DNA of 64,000 nucleotides from Tetragenococcus koreensis (lineage in GTDB: Bacteria > Bacillota > Bacilli > Lactobacillales > Enterococcaceae), in NCBI RefSeq assembly GCF_003795145.1, contig NZ_CP027786.1, positions 620,001 through 684,000 on the forward strand, in the 5' to 3' direction. Shown piece by piece: positions 18,530 through 26,706 of the stretch. Each line of letters opens with the position of its first letter. Within the stretch, counting starts at the first letter, position 1. Below the pieces are notes generated by a model that did not search any database, was not told where the DNA came from, and saw nothing but the letters and a program-made list of their open reading frames with translations. Made by a program: the position numbers and the translations under genes.

Positions 18530-18596
18530 AAGGAATCCCTCCTGGCGTACTTGTCTGTCTAGGACAACCTAAGTGTACCATATGGGGAGGTTCCTT
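18530..18596 (-). promoter_or_regulatory. Inverted repeat covering the second transposase's ribosome binding site
   Basis: On the minus strand AAGGAACCTCCCC (18584-18596) can pair with GGAGGGATTCCTT (18530-18542), which contains the GGAGGG site of the transposase start at 18529. A small TTAGG-TTGT-CCTAG hairpin lies between. The layout mirrors the site in the IS4 element and could limit translation of read-through transcripts. Confidence 0.5.
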
Positions 18597-18831
18597 TTTT
18601 GTGTTTTTTGAACGTGTTGTCATATCAAGGATTTAACAAGGCAATGAATTATGAAATTGATTCAATTATAATTACAAAAACTCAATAGGTACCAAAATGT
18701 CGTTTAGTTACTATTTTTCATAGGTTAGATATACAAAAAAGGGCACCTTGTGCTATTGTTAAATTATTAACTCATGTGTTACTTATAATTTTGTAAATTA
18801 AAATTTGAAACTAACAAGGGAGGAATGCTTA

Positions 18832-19617
18832 ATGGATTTACAATTAAAAGGGAAGACAGCTTTAGTGTTAGCTTCAAGTAGTGGTTTAGGAAAAGCAATC
18901 GCTCATGAATTAGCTGACGAGGGAGCTAATGTTATGTTAACAAGTCGGTCTGAAAACAAGCTAAAAGCAGCAAAAGAAGAGATTGAAAAAACAGCAAAAG
19001 GTTCTGTTTCCTACACCTTATTGGACCAAACAGAGTATGAAAGTATTGCAAAAGCTGTAAAAAGGACAAGAGAAACTTTTGGTCCTATATCGATTTTAAT
19101 AAATAATTCGGGCGGACCTACAGCTGGTAAATTTGAAAGCTTTAAAGATGAAGATTGGCAACAGGCCTTTGAACTTACTTTACTAAGTTATGTCCGTGTA
19201 ATCCGCATGGTGCTTCCAGACTTAAAAGAAAATAACGGACGCATTTTGAACAATACATCTACTTCTACTAAAGAACCAATTGATGGGCTGACTTTGTCAA
19301 ATGTATTTAGAACGGGGATTTTAGGCTTATCCAAGACGTTAGCACAAGAGTTAGCAGCAGATAATATTTTAGTCAATACAATTGGGCCTGGTCGTATCCA
19401 AACCGAACGGGTCGAAGAACTTGACCAAATTACTGCTAATAACAAGGGACAAACTAGCGAAGAAATAAAAGATGCAAACCTTTCCACTATTCCAATGGGA
19501 CGTTATGGAGAGCCAGAAGAGTTTGCGAAAGTAGCTACTTTCTTAGTCTCTGGTGCTAACACCTATATGACGGGACAAAACATCTTAGTCGATGGCGGAA
19601 AAATTAAAGCTATTTAA
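18832..19617 (+). CDS. SDR-family protein lacking the YxxxK catalytic pair
   Basis: A 261-residue SDR-fold protein, related to putative 3-oxoacyl-ACP reductases. The cofactor loop reads ASSSGLG (about 13-19) and NNSGGP replaces NNAG. At the catalytic site the usual Tyr-x3-Lys aligns with Ser-Asn-Val-Phe-Arg in LTLSNVFRTGILGLSK, so both residues are absent. The PGRIQTERV loop and DGG end are typical. A subfamily of SDRs with this change is known and its activity is uncertain. ATG at 18832 has GGGAGGA upstream. The second IS ends 170 bp before it and may affect its expression. Confidence 0.82.
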   Translation: MDLQLKGKTALVLASSSGLGKAIAHELADEGANVMLTSRSENKLKAAKEEIEKTAKGSVSYTLLDQTEYESIAKAVKRTRETFGPISILINNSGGPTAGKFESFKDEDWQQAFELTLLSYVRVIRMVLPDLKENNGRILNNTSTSTKEPIDGLTLSNVFRTGILGLSKTLAQELAADNILVNTIGPGRIQTERVEELDQITANNKGQTSEEIKDANLSTIPMGRYGEPEEFAKVATFLVSGANTYMTGQNILVDGGKIKAI

Positions 19618-19678
19618 GCCAAGCAATGGATAGTTGATAAATAAAGAATTGGAAAAAGATCGCGCTAAGTTACTTTAT

Positions 19679-19738
19679 AAGGAATGTATCTCTTGATTAT
19701 TTTGTTTTTATCGAGGTTTCACATTCCTTTCTGTGTTT
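19679..19738 (+). terminator. Hairpin terminator after the second SDR gene
   Basis: AAGGAATGT and ACATTCCTT (9-bp stem) with an inner CTC/GAG pairing enclose a T-rich loop, followed by TCTGTGTTT. The rest of the gap to 19927 shows nothing recognisable. Confidence 0.55.
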
Positions 19739-19927
19739 ATGTGAGTAAAAATATTTGTGTTCCTCAGCTCATAGCTTTCCTTGGTTAGTTATGCTAAATT
19801 TAAGAAAGAATTGGCTAATTAAAAGCCAAGCATGTATGCTTTATAAACTTTATTTTTAATACTGAAGTATGGGGATTAAATCAATAAATAAGCATCTGTA
19901 TAATTCCCTTTAAAGCGCATCTTTACT

Positions 19928-19986
19928 AAGGATTCCTATAAAAAGGAATCAAAACGTTTGATTCCTGAATAAATGAATTATATAAT
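19928..19986 (+). promoter_or_regulatory. satD-type operon promoter with palindromic operator over the -35 box
   Basis: TTGATT at 19958-19963 and TATAAT at 19981-19986 are spaced by 17 bp. A perfect palindrome with 10-base arms (AGGAATCAAA / TTTGATTCCT, 19944-19966) covers the -35 box, and a third GGATTCCT half-site lies at 19930-19937. This fits a repressor operator; the regulator is not identified. Confidence 0.6.
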
Positions 19987-20006
19987 GATCATAGGAGGTG
20001 TAGGCT

Positions 20007-20678
20007 GTGGTTAATGATGTAACACGCTATCCTTATATAGCTATTATAGGTGATATTAAAGATTCAAGAAAATTGAAACAACGCAAAGCAAGTCAACTCC
20101 GTTTTAATGAGGTTTTAGGTTGGTTGAACCAAACCTACCAAGAAGATTTAGCAGCGAAATTTACCATTAGTATGGGAGATTCTTTCCAAGGCTTATTAAA
20201 AGATAAGAACCATTTAATAAGTATGCTTTTTGAGCTCGAGTTAAATTTGGCGCCGATGGAGCTGCGTATGGGAATTGGCTTGGGAGATGTGGAAACTGAA
20301 ATTAACTCGGACAATTCCTTGTTAAATGATGGTTCTTGTTATCATCGGGCTCGTGCAATGATTGAATTAATCGAAAAAAGTGAGAAGCAATATGCGCAGA
20401 GTAGCTCAAATATTTTATTGGCTGCTGGTAGTCAGGACCCTCACTACGAGAAATTGATCAATACTATTTTTGCTTTAGAGACAGCATTAAAAACTAAATG
20501 GACCGAAAGGCAAAAAGAAATTATTCGAATTTATTTAGCCAATGGAAAAAATCAATATAGGACGGCTAAAGTACTAGATATTGGACAATCTAGTGTGAAT
20601 AAAGCGCTCAATAGTACTGATTTTTATACTTTTAGTCATTCATTGAGCACTATCCAAGATACGATCAATCAATTATAG
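20007..20678 (+). CDS. SatD-family protein
   Basis: A 223-residue cytoplasmic protein of the SatD family (named from a streptococcal secretion and acid tolerance locus). It opens with YIAIIGDIKDSRKL (about 9-22), has ISMGDSFQGLL (about 54-64), and ends with a helix-turn-helix-like segment, YRTAKVLDIGQSSVNKALNST, suggesting nucleic-acid binding. GTG start with AGGAGGTG 7 bases upstream. It is followed 16 bp later by a DUF3307 membrane protein, the standard pairing, and has a promoter with a palindromic operator. Biochemistry is unknown. Confidence 0.85.
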   Translation: MVNDVTRYPYIAIIGDIKDSRKLKQRKASQLRFNEVLGWLNQTYQEDLAAKFTISMGDSFQGLLKDKNHLISMLFELELNLAPMELRMGIGLGDVETEINSDNSLLNDGSCYHRARAMIELIEKSEKQYAQSSSNILLAAGSQDPHYEKLINTIFALETALKTKWTERQKEIIRIYLANGKNQYRTAKVLDIGQSSVNKALNSTDFYTFSHSLSTIQDTINQL

Positions 20679-20694
20679 GCGGTGATGATAGTCA

Positions 20695-21432
20695 ATGCCA
20701 CAAATTTTATTTTTACACTTTTTTATCGGGCATATTTTAGCTGATTATTATTTTCAAACTTCAGCTATCGCCCAGAAAAAGGAAAACTCTTTTAACTACT
20801 TATTGCTCCATTGTCTCATTTATTTACTAACCATGGTTGCGGTTATTTTGCCTTTATTTAACTGGCAGTTAGCCCAATGGGCGCTGTTTATCGCAGCCAT
20901 ACATTTTGTTATTGATTCCTGTAAAGCGTTGCTAGTTAGGCGTTTTAAGCTTAGCGATTTACAAAATGTATTATTTTATTTCACGGATCAATTCTTGCAT
21001 ATTTTGACGATTTTATTTGCGGTAGCTTGTGTTGTGTTAACAAAAATAGATATTGCTTATTTGTCGTCTTTGCTAAATTTGTTTAATATTTTCCATATTG
21101 ATCCTAAGCAAGTGCTGTCTTGGGTAGTTGTGCTACTTTTGATAATCCAACCAAGTAGTATTACCATTAGAAAAGTGCTGGATCATTTTGATCCAAAAAC
21201 GGCAGACGATGGTATTGCCAATGCAGGAGCGCTAATTGGTGCTTTTGAGCGTTTGCTTATTTTGCTTATGTTATATGCTAATCAATATGCAGCAATTGGA
21301 TTTGTGCTTACTGCTAAGTCAATTGCGCGTTACAATAAAATAGCAGAAGAACCGAAATTTGCCGAGTATTATTTATTAGGGACTTTGTTAAGCTCGCTGT
21401 TAGTTATTTTAAGTTTCACTATTATTTTTTAG
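20695..21432 (+). CDS. DUF3307 membrane protein, SatD partner
   Basis: A 245-residue multi-pass membrane protein of the DUF3307 family. The N-terminal HFFIGHILADYYFQT motif (about 8-22) with its His and Asp is the family hallmark, followed by several hydrophobic helices and a second conserved part, DDGIANAGALIGAFERLLIL. It sits directly after the SatD-family gene with a GGCGGTGATG site and is probably translated from the same message. Proposed roles in acid tolerance or secretion rest on the streptococcal locus only. Confidence 0.82.
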   Translation: MPQILFLHFFIGHILADYYFQTSAIAQKKENSFNYLLLHCLIYLLTMVAVILPLFNWQLAQWALFIAAIHFVIDSCKALLVRRFKLSDLQNVLFYFTDQFLHILTILFAVACVVLTKIDIAYLSSLLNLFNIFHIDPKQVLSWVVVLLLIIQPSSITIRKVLDHFDPKTADDGIANAGALIGAFERLLILLMLYANQYAAIGFVLTAKSIARYNKIAEEPKFAEYYLLGTLLSSLLVILSFTIIF

Positions 21433-21449
21433 TAAAAGGGGTATACAGC

Positions 21450-22949
21450 ATGAAAGAACAAGAATTTTTAGCAGAATTAAAAGAAATGGATTTGATACAG
21501 CAAGCACTAGGTGTTTTAGAGTGGGACACCCAGACTGGCATGCCTGAAGATGCCAGTGACTATCGCGGTGAAGTTTCTAGTTATTTATATGGAAAATATT
21601 TTGCAAAAAAAGTGGGACCTAAAATGGCCGAAGTACTTGCTTACTTCTCACAACATATAGAAGAACTTTCTGAGGTAGGAAAGGCTTCTTTAACGCTTGT
21701 CAAAGAAGAATATGATAGGGAACAAGCTGTTCCTAATGACTTGATGGTTGAATATAGCAAAGCAACCTCAAAGGCGCATCATGCTTGGCAAAAAGCGCGC
21801 CAAAAGAAAGATTTTGCTTTGTTTTATGATGCTTTAAAAGAAAATGTTCGACTGACCAAAGAACTAATCTCCTATTGGAAAAAAGATGAAAAAACAGATT
21901 ATGATGTGTTACTAAATCTTTATGAACCGAACATGACGACTGAAGTGTTAGATGACGTATTTTCAACAGTTCGTGATGGTATTATTGCATTACGAGAAAA
22001 AATTGCAGATGAGGGTGTGAAACCTAGAACAGATTTTCTAAATCGTAAAATGACAAAAGAACAACAACGCAAATTTGTTATAAAGGTTGTGCAAGACCTT
22101 GGTTTCGATCTGAATCGAGGACGGATTGATGATACAACACATCCTTTTGCTACCGGTATTAATCATCGCGATGTACGTTTAACCAATCGCTGGAATGAAA
22201 CGGATTTTTCCATGGGTATATTTGGATTAATCCATGAAGCAGGCCATGGTGTTTATGAACAAAATATTTCGGAAAAATTTGAACACACGCCTGTGCATGA
22301 AGGAGCTTCTATGGGAATTCATGAGTCACAATCATTATTTAATGAACTTGTGATTGGCAGTCGCAAATCTTTCTGGCAAAAACAATATCCTTTCTTGCAA
22401 GAATGTGCGCAAGGAACCTTTGATGATATTCCTTTTACCGACTTTTATGCTTCTCTCAAACAGACACAAGCAAGCTTGATCCGGATTGAAGCTGATAGCC
22501 TTACTTATATTTTGCATATTATTATCCGGTATGAAATTGAAAAGATGATCTTTAATGACGAAGTTAGCGTAGATGAGTTACCGCAAATTTGGAATGATAA
22601 GTATGAAAAATATTTAGGCATTCGTCCTACCAACGATTTGGAAGGCATTTTACAAGACGTTCATTGGTCGGCAGCAGAGTTTGGTTATTTTCCATCCTAT
22701 GCATTAGGGTATATGTATGCTTGCCAACTTTATTACGCGATGAAAAAAGTAATTGATGTGGATCAAGTGCTAAGCTCAGATGATTATTCACCAATTAGAG
22801 AATGGTTAACTCAAAATATTCATCAATATGGGGCTTCTAAGAAACCTAATCAATTAATCTATGACGCTACTGGGGAAGCTTTAAACCCGCAATATTTATT
22901 GAAATATTTACAGGAAATCTATTTTGACGTTTATCAAATAAATGAGTAG
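21450..22949 (+). CDS. Metallocarboxypeptidase, family M32 (Taq-type)
   Basis: A 499-residue cytoplasmic zinc carboxypeptidase of family M32, removing C-terminal residues from peptides. The whole family pattern is present: LGVLEWDTQTGMP near residue 18-30, FATGINHRDVRLTNR, the zinc motif IHEAGHGVYEQ (about 261-271) with a downstream Glu in HESQSLFNE, and RIEADSLTY and GYFPSYALGYMYACQ further on. Length is typical. It begins 17 bp after the DUF3307 gene and is followed 11 bp later by an HD hydrolase, so an operon is likely. Confidence 0.93.
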   Translation: MKEQEFLAELKEMDLIQQALGVLEWDTQTGMPEDASDYRGEVSSYLYGKYFAKKVGPKMAEVLAYFSQHIEELSEVGKASLTLVKEEYDREQAVPNDLMVEYSKATSKAHHAWQKARQKKDFALFYDALKENVRLTKELISYWKKDEKTDYDVLLNLYEPNMTTEVLDDVFSTVRDGIIALREKIADEGVKPRTDFLNRKMTKEQQRKFVIKVVQDLGFDLNRGRIDDTTHPFATGINHRDVRLTNRWNETDFSMGIFGLIHEAGHGVYEQNISEKFEHTPVHEGASMGIHESQSLFNELVIGSRKSFWQKQYPFLQECAQGTFDDIPFTDFYASLKQTQASLIRIEADSLTYILHIIIRYEIEKMIFNDEVSVDELPQIWNDKYEKYLGIRPTNDLEGILQDVHWSAAEFGYFPSYALGYMYACQLYYAMKKVIDVDQVLSSDDYSPIREWLTQNIHQYGASKKPNQLIYDATGEALNPQYLLKYLQEIYFDVYQINE

Positions 22950-22960
22950 TGTGAAAATTT

Positions 22961-23596
22961 ATGGAAAAAATAAAATATATCATCTCATACGTTCAAGAAA
23001 TTTTGAAAGATGAACAGACTGGACATGACTTTGATCATGCAAGTAGAACGGCTACTTTGGCAGAAACAATCATCAAAGAAGATCGCTTACAAGTAAATCA
23101 TTTCATTGTTGCAGCAAGTGCTTATTTACATGATGTTATTGATGACAAAGTAACGTCAGATCCAGACAGAGCACAGCAAAAATTACAGCTTTTCTTACAG
23201 AAAATTGATTGTACTTGGACAGAAATTGAAGCTATTTTAACAATTATTCAAAATTTATCGTTTTCTAGTGAAATGTTTGCAAAGACAAAAGTACTTTCTT
23301 TGGAAGGAAAGATCGTACAAGATGCCGATCGCTTGGAAGCGCTAGGCGCAGGAGGAATTTTACGGGCTGCTTATTTTAGTGGCGCTCATGGTGAAGCACT
23401 TTATGATGAAAGTAAAGTGCCACAACATTTCCATAATAAAGAAGAATATAGACAACCTACGACGATGGTCAATCACTTTTATGAAAAGTTGTTTTTACTC
23501 CCAGACATGATGAATACTGATTACGGAAAAAAAGAAGGGAGACGCCGGAGAACGTTTATGCAAGAATTTTTACAAGAATTCTACAAAGAATGGTAA
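22961..23596 (+). CDS. HD-domain phosphohydrolase
   Basis: A 211-residue HD-superfamily metal-dependent phosphohydrolase of the YedJ/YpgQ kind. The metal ligands are visible: His in GHDFDHASR (about 21-29), the His-Asp pair in AYLHDVIDD (about 52-60) and Asp in IVQDADRLEALGAGGI (about 108-123). Such proteins hydrolyse nucleotides or pyrophosphate, but the substrate here is not known. It lies 11 bp after the M32 peptidase gene with a weak ribosome site, suggesting coupled expression. Confidence 0.87.
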   Translation: MEKIKYIISYVQEILKDEQTGHDFDHASRTATLAETIIKEDRLQVNHFIVAASAYLHDVIDDKVTSDPDRAQQKLQLFLQKIDCTWTEIEAILTIIQNLSFSSEMFAKTKVLSLEGKIVQDADRLEALGAGGILRAAYFSGAHGEALYDESKVPQHFHNKEEYRQPTTMVNHFYEKLFLLPDMMNTDYGKKEGRRRRTFMQEFLQEFYKEW

Positions 23597-23683
23597 AATT
23601 AATCGTTATTTTTTAATTTTTTGAGTAAATTATTTCCATTTTTCTTTTCTTTCTTTATAATGGAAGAGAAAGGGGCGAGAGGT

Positions 23684-24046
23684 TTGTTTTATCAGCATAT
23701 GCTAAAGCCGCATGAATTGGCACTTGTTATTCCAAATGCAAATGAATGTCTATTTGCGATCCATACGAAGCTTACAGAACGCGATTATAATGTTGCTGTT
23801 TATAAATATGGAAAAGAGTACTTTGTTTTAAATGATGTACGTATTTTTAAACAAATTCAAGGGATTGATCAAGAAAGCCAAGGAGACGAAGAAGAGCTGC
23901 TCCCTTATGTGGAAGAAGCTTTTGAAGATAATTGCTATAATTTAGTTGAAGAAAAGCTGGTTCAGCTGGACTTAAATATTTTATCAACAATATCCGCTAA
24001 TTCCCCGGTACAAGTTAGATATTATGAGTTTGTTGACTTTACTTAA
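23684..24046 (+). CDS. Hypothetical acidic cytoplasmic protein
   Basis: About 120 residues with no family I recognise. It contains LALVIPNANECLFAIHTKLTER near the start, an acidic stretch (QGDEEELLPYVEEAFEDN) and an aromatic end, VRYYEFVDFT. No membrane helix or signal is seen from the chosen start. I chose TTG at 23684 because AAAGGGGCGAGAGG lies just upstream; ATG codons at 23660 and 23699 are in frame and also possible. It is followed 5 bp later by a strong terminator, so it closes the 20007-24046 transcription unit or stands alone. Confidence 0.6.
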   Translation: MFYQHMLKPHELALVIPNANECLFAIHTKLTERDYNVAVYKYGKEYFVLNDVRIFKQIQGIDQESQGDEEELLPYVEEAFEDNCYNLVEEKLVQLDLNILSTISANSPVQVRYYEFVDFT

Positions 24047-24051
24047 GGAGT

Positions 24052-24100
24052 ACAGGTTAAAGGATCTTTATTCATTAAAAATCTTTTAACCTGTATTTTA
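24052..24100 (+). terminator. Terminator after the hypothetical gene
   Basis: ACAGGTTAAAGAT-type arms (ACAGGTTAAA / TTTAACCTGT) pair across a short loop and are followed by ATTTTATT. Confidence 0.75.
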
Positions 24101-24376
24101 TTGGCATGAGCTGATTTGTAGAAGGGCTATCATATGCATGGAGTAGTTCTAAATGGACGAACAAAAAAGAATGAAAAACAAAGATCAATCTGATATAGTT
24201 AAGGCATTGATAAACATAGAAATTAGATTTTAATAGTTCACTAGTTTTATATATTTTTGACCTATAAGTACGAATAAAAACGCTAGAAATATTTTTCTAA
24301 GTGAGATTCTTAATGAGAATTATTTAGAACTAACGAACACAATAATTTTAGTAGAAAAAAGAAAGAAGGTGGGTAA
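24101..24376. other. Leader region of the helicase gene
   Basis: A 276-bp AT-rich gap. A 26-codon frame at 24153-24233 (start ATG, MDEQKRMKNK) has only a weak ribosome site, so I do not call it a gene. A small palindrome (ATTCTTAATGAGAAT, near 24306-24320) is present. Long untranslated leaders are common before cold-shock helicase genes, but I see no conserved element here. Confidence 0.35.
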
Positions 24377-25723
24377 ATGACTTTTGAACCATTTACATTC
24401 CAACCGTTTATTTATCAAGCACTAAAAGAAAGTGGCTTTGTGCAGCCAACAGAAGTCCAAGAGAAATTAATTCCGCTCATTCAAAAAAAGCGAAATATTA
24501 TCGGCCAATCACAGACTGGAAGTGGTAAAACACATACATTTTTACTTCCTTTAATTGATCAAATTGAAACGGATAAAAAAGAAGTTCAAGTGGTTATTAC
24601 AGCGCCAAGTCGCGAACTAGCTGAACAAATTTATCAAGCTGCTAAGCAGATTGCCGCATTTGCACCAAATGAAATCCGAGTATCTAAATTTGTCGGCGGA
24701 ACTGATAAACAAAGGCAATTAGAACAGCTAAAACACCAACAACCGCACCTGGTGGTCGGTACCCCAGGAAGAATTTTAGATATGGCGAACGAAAATGCAC
24801 TTTTAATTTATAAAAGTAAAGCCTTTGTCGTCGACGAAGCAGATATGACACTAGATCTAGGCTTTTTGCCAGAAGTAGATCAGATCGCTGCAAAGTTTGC
24901 CGATAATATCCAAATGCTCGTTTTTTCCGCTACAATTCCAGAAAGACTACGGCCATTTTTGAAAAAATATTTAACCCATCCGATAATTGAAGAAATCAAG
25001 CCACAAAATTTACTTTCTGAAACGATTGAAAATTGGCTAATTTCTACCAAAGGAAAAGATAGAAATCAACTGATTTACCAATTATTGACTATCGGTCAGC
25101 CTTATCTAGCAGTTGTTTTTGCTAATACAAAAGAACATGTAGATGAAATTAGCGAATTTTTGCAAAATCAAGGCTTAAAAGTTGCAAAAATCCATGGAGG
25201 TATTCCGTCTAGAGAACGTAAACGGGTCATGCGTCAGATTCAACATTTAGATTATCAATATGTAGTAGCAACAGACCTTGCTGCTCGTGGGATCGATATT
25301 GAAGGTATCAGTCATGTTATCAATGCTGAATTGCCTCGTGACTTGGACTTCTTTATCCATCGAGTCGGACGCACAGGACGAAATCAATTAAAAGGTACCG
25401 CTATTACGTTGTATGAACCGAGTGATGAACGGGCGATTAATGATTTGGAAAAACTGGGAATTGTTTTTGAACCTAAAGAAATCAAACAAGACGAAATTGT
25501 CGCAACCTATGATCGTAACCGCCGTCAAAAACGTGAAAAAACGGAAGAAGAACTAGATCCCGAAATGATTGGTTATGTTAAAAAGCAAAAAAAAAAAGTG
25601 AAACCTGGTTATAAGAAAAAAATCAAACAAGAAATCAATAAAAGTAATCAGGAAAAACGCAAGCTGGAACGGCGCAGACAACAACGTAGCGCCAAAAAAC
25701 AAAAAAAAGATTTCAATCGTTAA
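24377..25723 (+). CDS. cshB: DEAD-box RNA helicase, CshB-like
   Basis: ATP-dependent RNA helicase of 448 residues, likely helping ribosome assembly and cold adaptation. Motifs in order: Q motif (GFVQPTEVQ), Walker A QTGSGKT (about 51-57), PSRELAEQ, GTPGRILD, VDEADMTLD (the DEAD box, about 154), SAT, then in the second domain ATDLAARGIDI and HRVGRTGRNQ. The C-terminal ~70 residues are Lys/Arg/Gln-rich. Size and tail match CshB better than the longer CshA. RBS GAAGGTGG. Its last 4 bp overlap the convergent glycosylase-acetyltransferase gene. Confidence 0.92.
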   Translation: MTFEPFTFQPFIYQALKESGFVQPTEVQEKLIPLIQKKRNIIGQSQTGSGKTHTFLLPLIDQIETDKKEVQVVITAPSRELAEQIYQAAKQIAAFAPNEIRVSKFVGGTDKQRQLEQLKHQQPHLVVGTPGRILDMANENALLIYKSKAFVVDEADMTLDLGFLPEVDQIAAKFADNIQMLVFSATIPERLRPFLKKYLTHPIIEEIKPQNLLSETIENWLISTKGKDRNQLIYQLLTIGQPYLAVVFANTKEHVDEISEFLQNQGLKVAKIHGGIPSRERKRVMRQIQHLDYQYVVATDLAARGIDIEGISHVINAELPRDLDFFIHRVGRTGRNQLKGTAITLYEPSDERAINDLEKLGIVFEPKEIKQDEIVATYDRNRRQKREKTEEELDPEMIGYVKKQKKKVKPGYKKKIKQEINKSNQEKRKLERRRQQRSAKKQKKDFNR

Positions 25724-26619
25724 AGGAATTTTTTCATTTTTACACAAGGAATCCCATCTTCTAAAAATTCTTCTGTTATCGTCTTATAGCCATTTTTTTG
25801 GTAGAAGGGGATCACTGGTTTTTCTGCTGAAAGCAGGGAGTACTGGTAACCTTGTGTAATTGCCTTTTGTTCAAAAGCTTTTAATAAGGCAGTTCCAACG
25901 CCACGATTTCTGGCTTTTTTAGCTACACAAAAACGATCAGGATAAATCGTCTGATGATCGTAAGCCTCATATCGGATCGTGGCAATAGGTTCTTTTTGTG
26001 CGAAAATAACAAAATAGAAAGCATTTGAATTAGCCAATTCATCAAATTCTAAGTGTGGTTCAATCTTTTGTTCGAGAACAAATACTTGATAACGAAGATA
26101 AAAAGCAGCTGCTTTGATCCAATTATCTTTACCAAAATAAGTCGTGTCTGTTTTAGTTAAAGCTTGCTGCCACTCTTTTTGACGCTTTTTCGCACGACTG
26201 TTATTGGCACCACTCGTTGAAAGACAACTATAGATGGTAAGATCAGAAAAAAGTTGATGCGCTATAATTTCCTGATAGGCGATTTTACCATTGGCGACGA
26301 TTGTTTTAATCGCTGTTTTTTTAAGGAGCTCGTTAAAGTCATTCAAATCATGCTGGGTAAAGTGATGATCCATGCTACCTTTACGTTCAAAAGTTTGGTA
26401 GACATCCCATAGGCCAATGTGATGGTCTAACAGAACTTGTAAACGCTTTTTATAATCTATCGGATCAGACACTTGTAAAGCAGTAAAGATAACCTGCCAG
26501 AAGCGATTGGCCTTATTGCCGTAGTATTGCTGTTTTTCTAATGATTGAACACTTGGCGCGCTACCTAAGATTAAAATTTCAGTTTCTTCATTATAAATTG
26601 GTGCTAAACCAGTTTGCAT
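25720..26619 (-). CDS. Fusion of a DNA-deoxyinosine glycosylase and a GNAT acetyltransferase
   Basis: A 299-residue two-domain protein. Residues ~1-155 match the uracil/deoxyinosine glycosylase superfamily: LILGSAPSVQSLEKQQYYGN (about 16-35), GLWDVYQTFERKGSMD (about 68-83), and STSGANNSRAKKRQKEW (about 133-149), the substrate-loop region. Residues ~158-299 are a GNAT N-acetyltransferase with the acetyl-CoA loop VAKKARNRGVGTALLKAF (about 230-247) and FYQKNGYKT. The single frame has one start (AGGAG upstream) and no internal stop, so it is a genuine fusion. A link between base repair and acetylation is unexplained; the domains may simply be cotranslated. Confidence 0.82.
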   Translation of the reverse strand: MQTGLAPIYNEETEILILGSAPSVQSLEKQQYYGNKANRFWQVIFTALQVSDPIDYKKRLQVLLDHHIGLWDVYQTFERKGSMDHHFTQHDLNDFNELLKKTAIKTIVANGKIAYQEIIAHQLFSDLTIYSCLSTSGANNSRAKKRQKEWQQALTKTDTTYFGKDNWIKAAAFYLRYQVFVLEQKIEPHLEFDELANSNAFYFVIFAQKEPIATIRYEAYDHQTIYPDRFCVAKKARNRGVGTALLKAFEQKAITQGYQYSLLSAEKPVIPFYQKNGYKTITEEFLEDGIPCVKMKKFL

Positions 26620-26706
26620 GATCTATCAACTCCTGACGGAATTTATCTATTGAATGAATACTATACTTTATTTTACCAAAAAGATGTGAGAATGAGGGGG
26701 AAAAAA

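Larger units (their letters stand above)
17188..18663 (-). mobile_element. Second insertion sequence (IS1182/IS5-type), 1.48 kb
   Basis: Imperfect terminal inverted repeats match at 18 of 19 positions: the one at 17188-17206 begins GAACCAATTTC, and the one at 18645-18663 (complement) begins GAATCAATTTC. AATT flanks both ends (17184-17187 and 18664-18667), compatible with a 4-bp target duplication, though the repeats could also extend into it. One minus-strand transposase fills the element. It lies between genes, so no gene is visibly broken. Its repeats and transposase differ from the IS at 9260, so the two do not form a composite transposon. Confidence 0.8.

Noticed and set aside
9260-18663. 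Composite transposon bounded by the two IS elements
   Set aside because: The elements differ in family, terminal repeats and target duplication, and each has its own duplication.
24153-24233. 26-codon small protein before cshB
   Set aside because: Weak ribosome site and no other support.
24306-24320. Fur or PerR box upstream of the helicase gene
   Set aside because: The ATTCTTAATGAGAAT palindrome matches neither consensus well enough and the gene is not an expected target.
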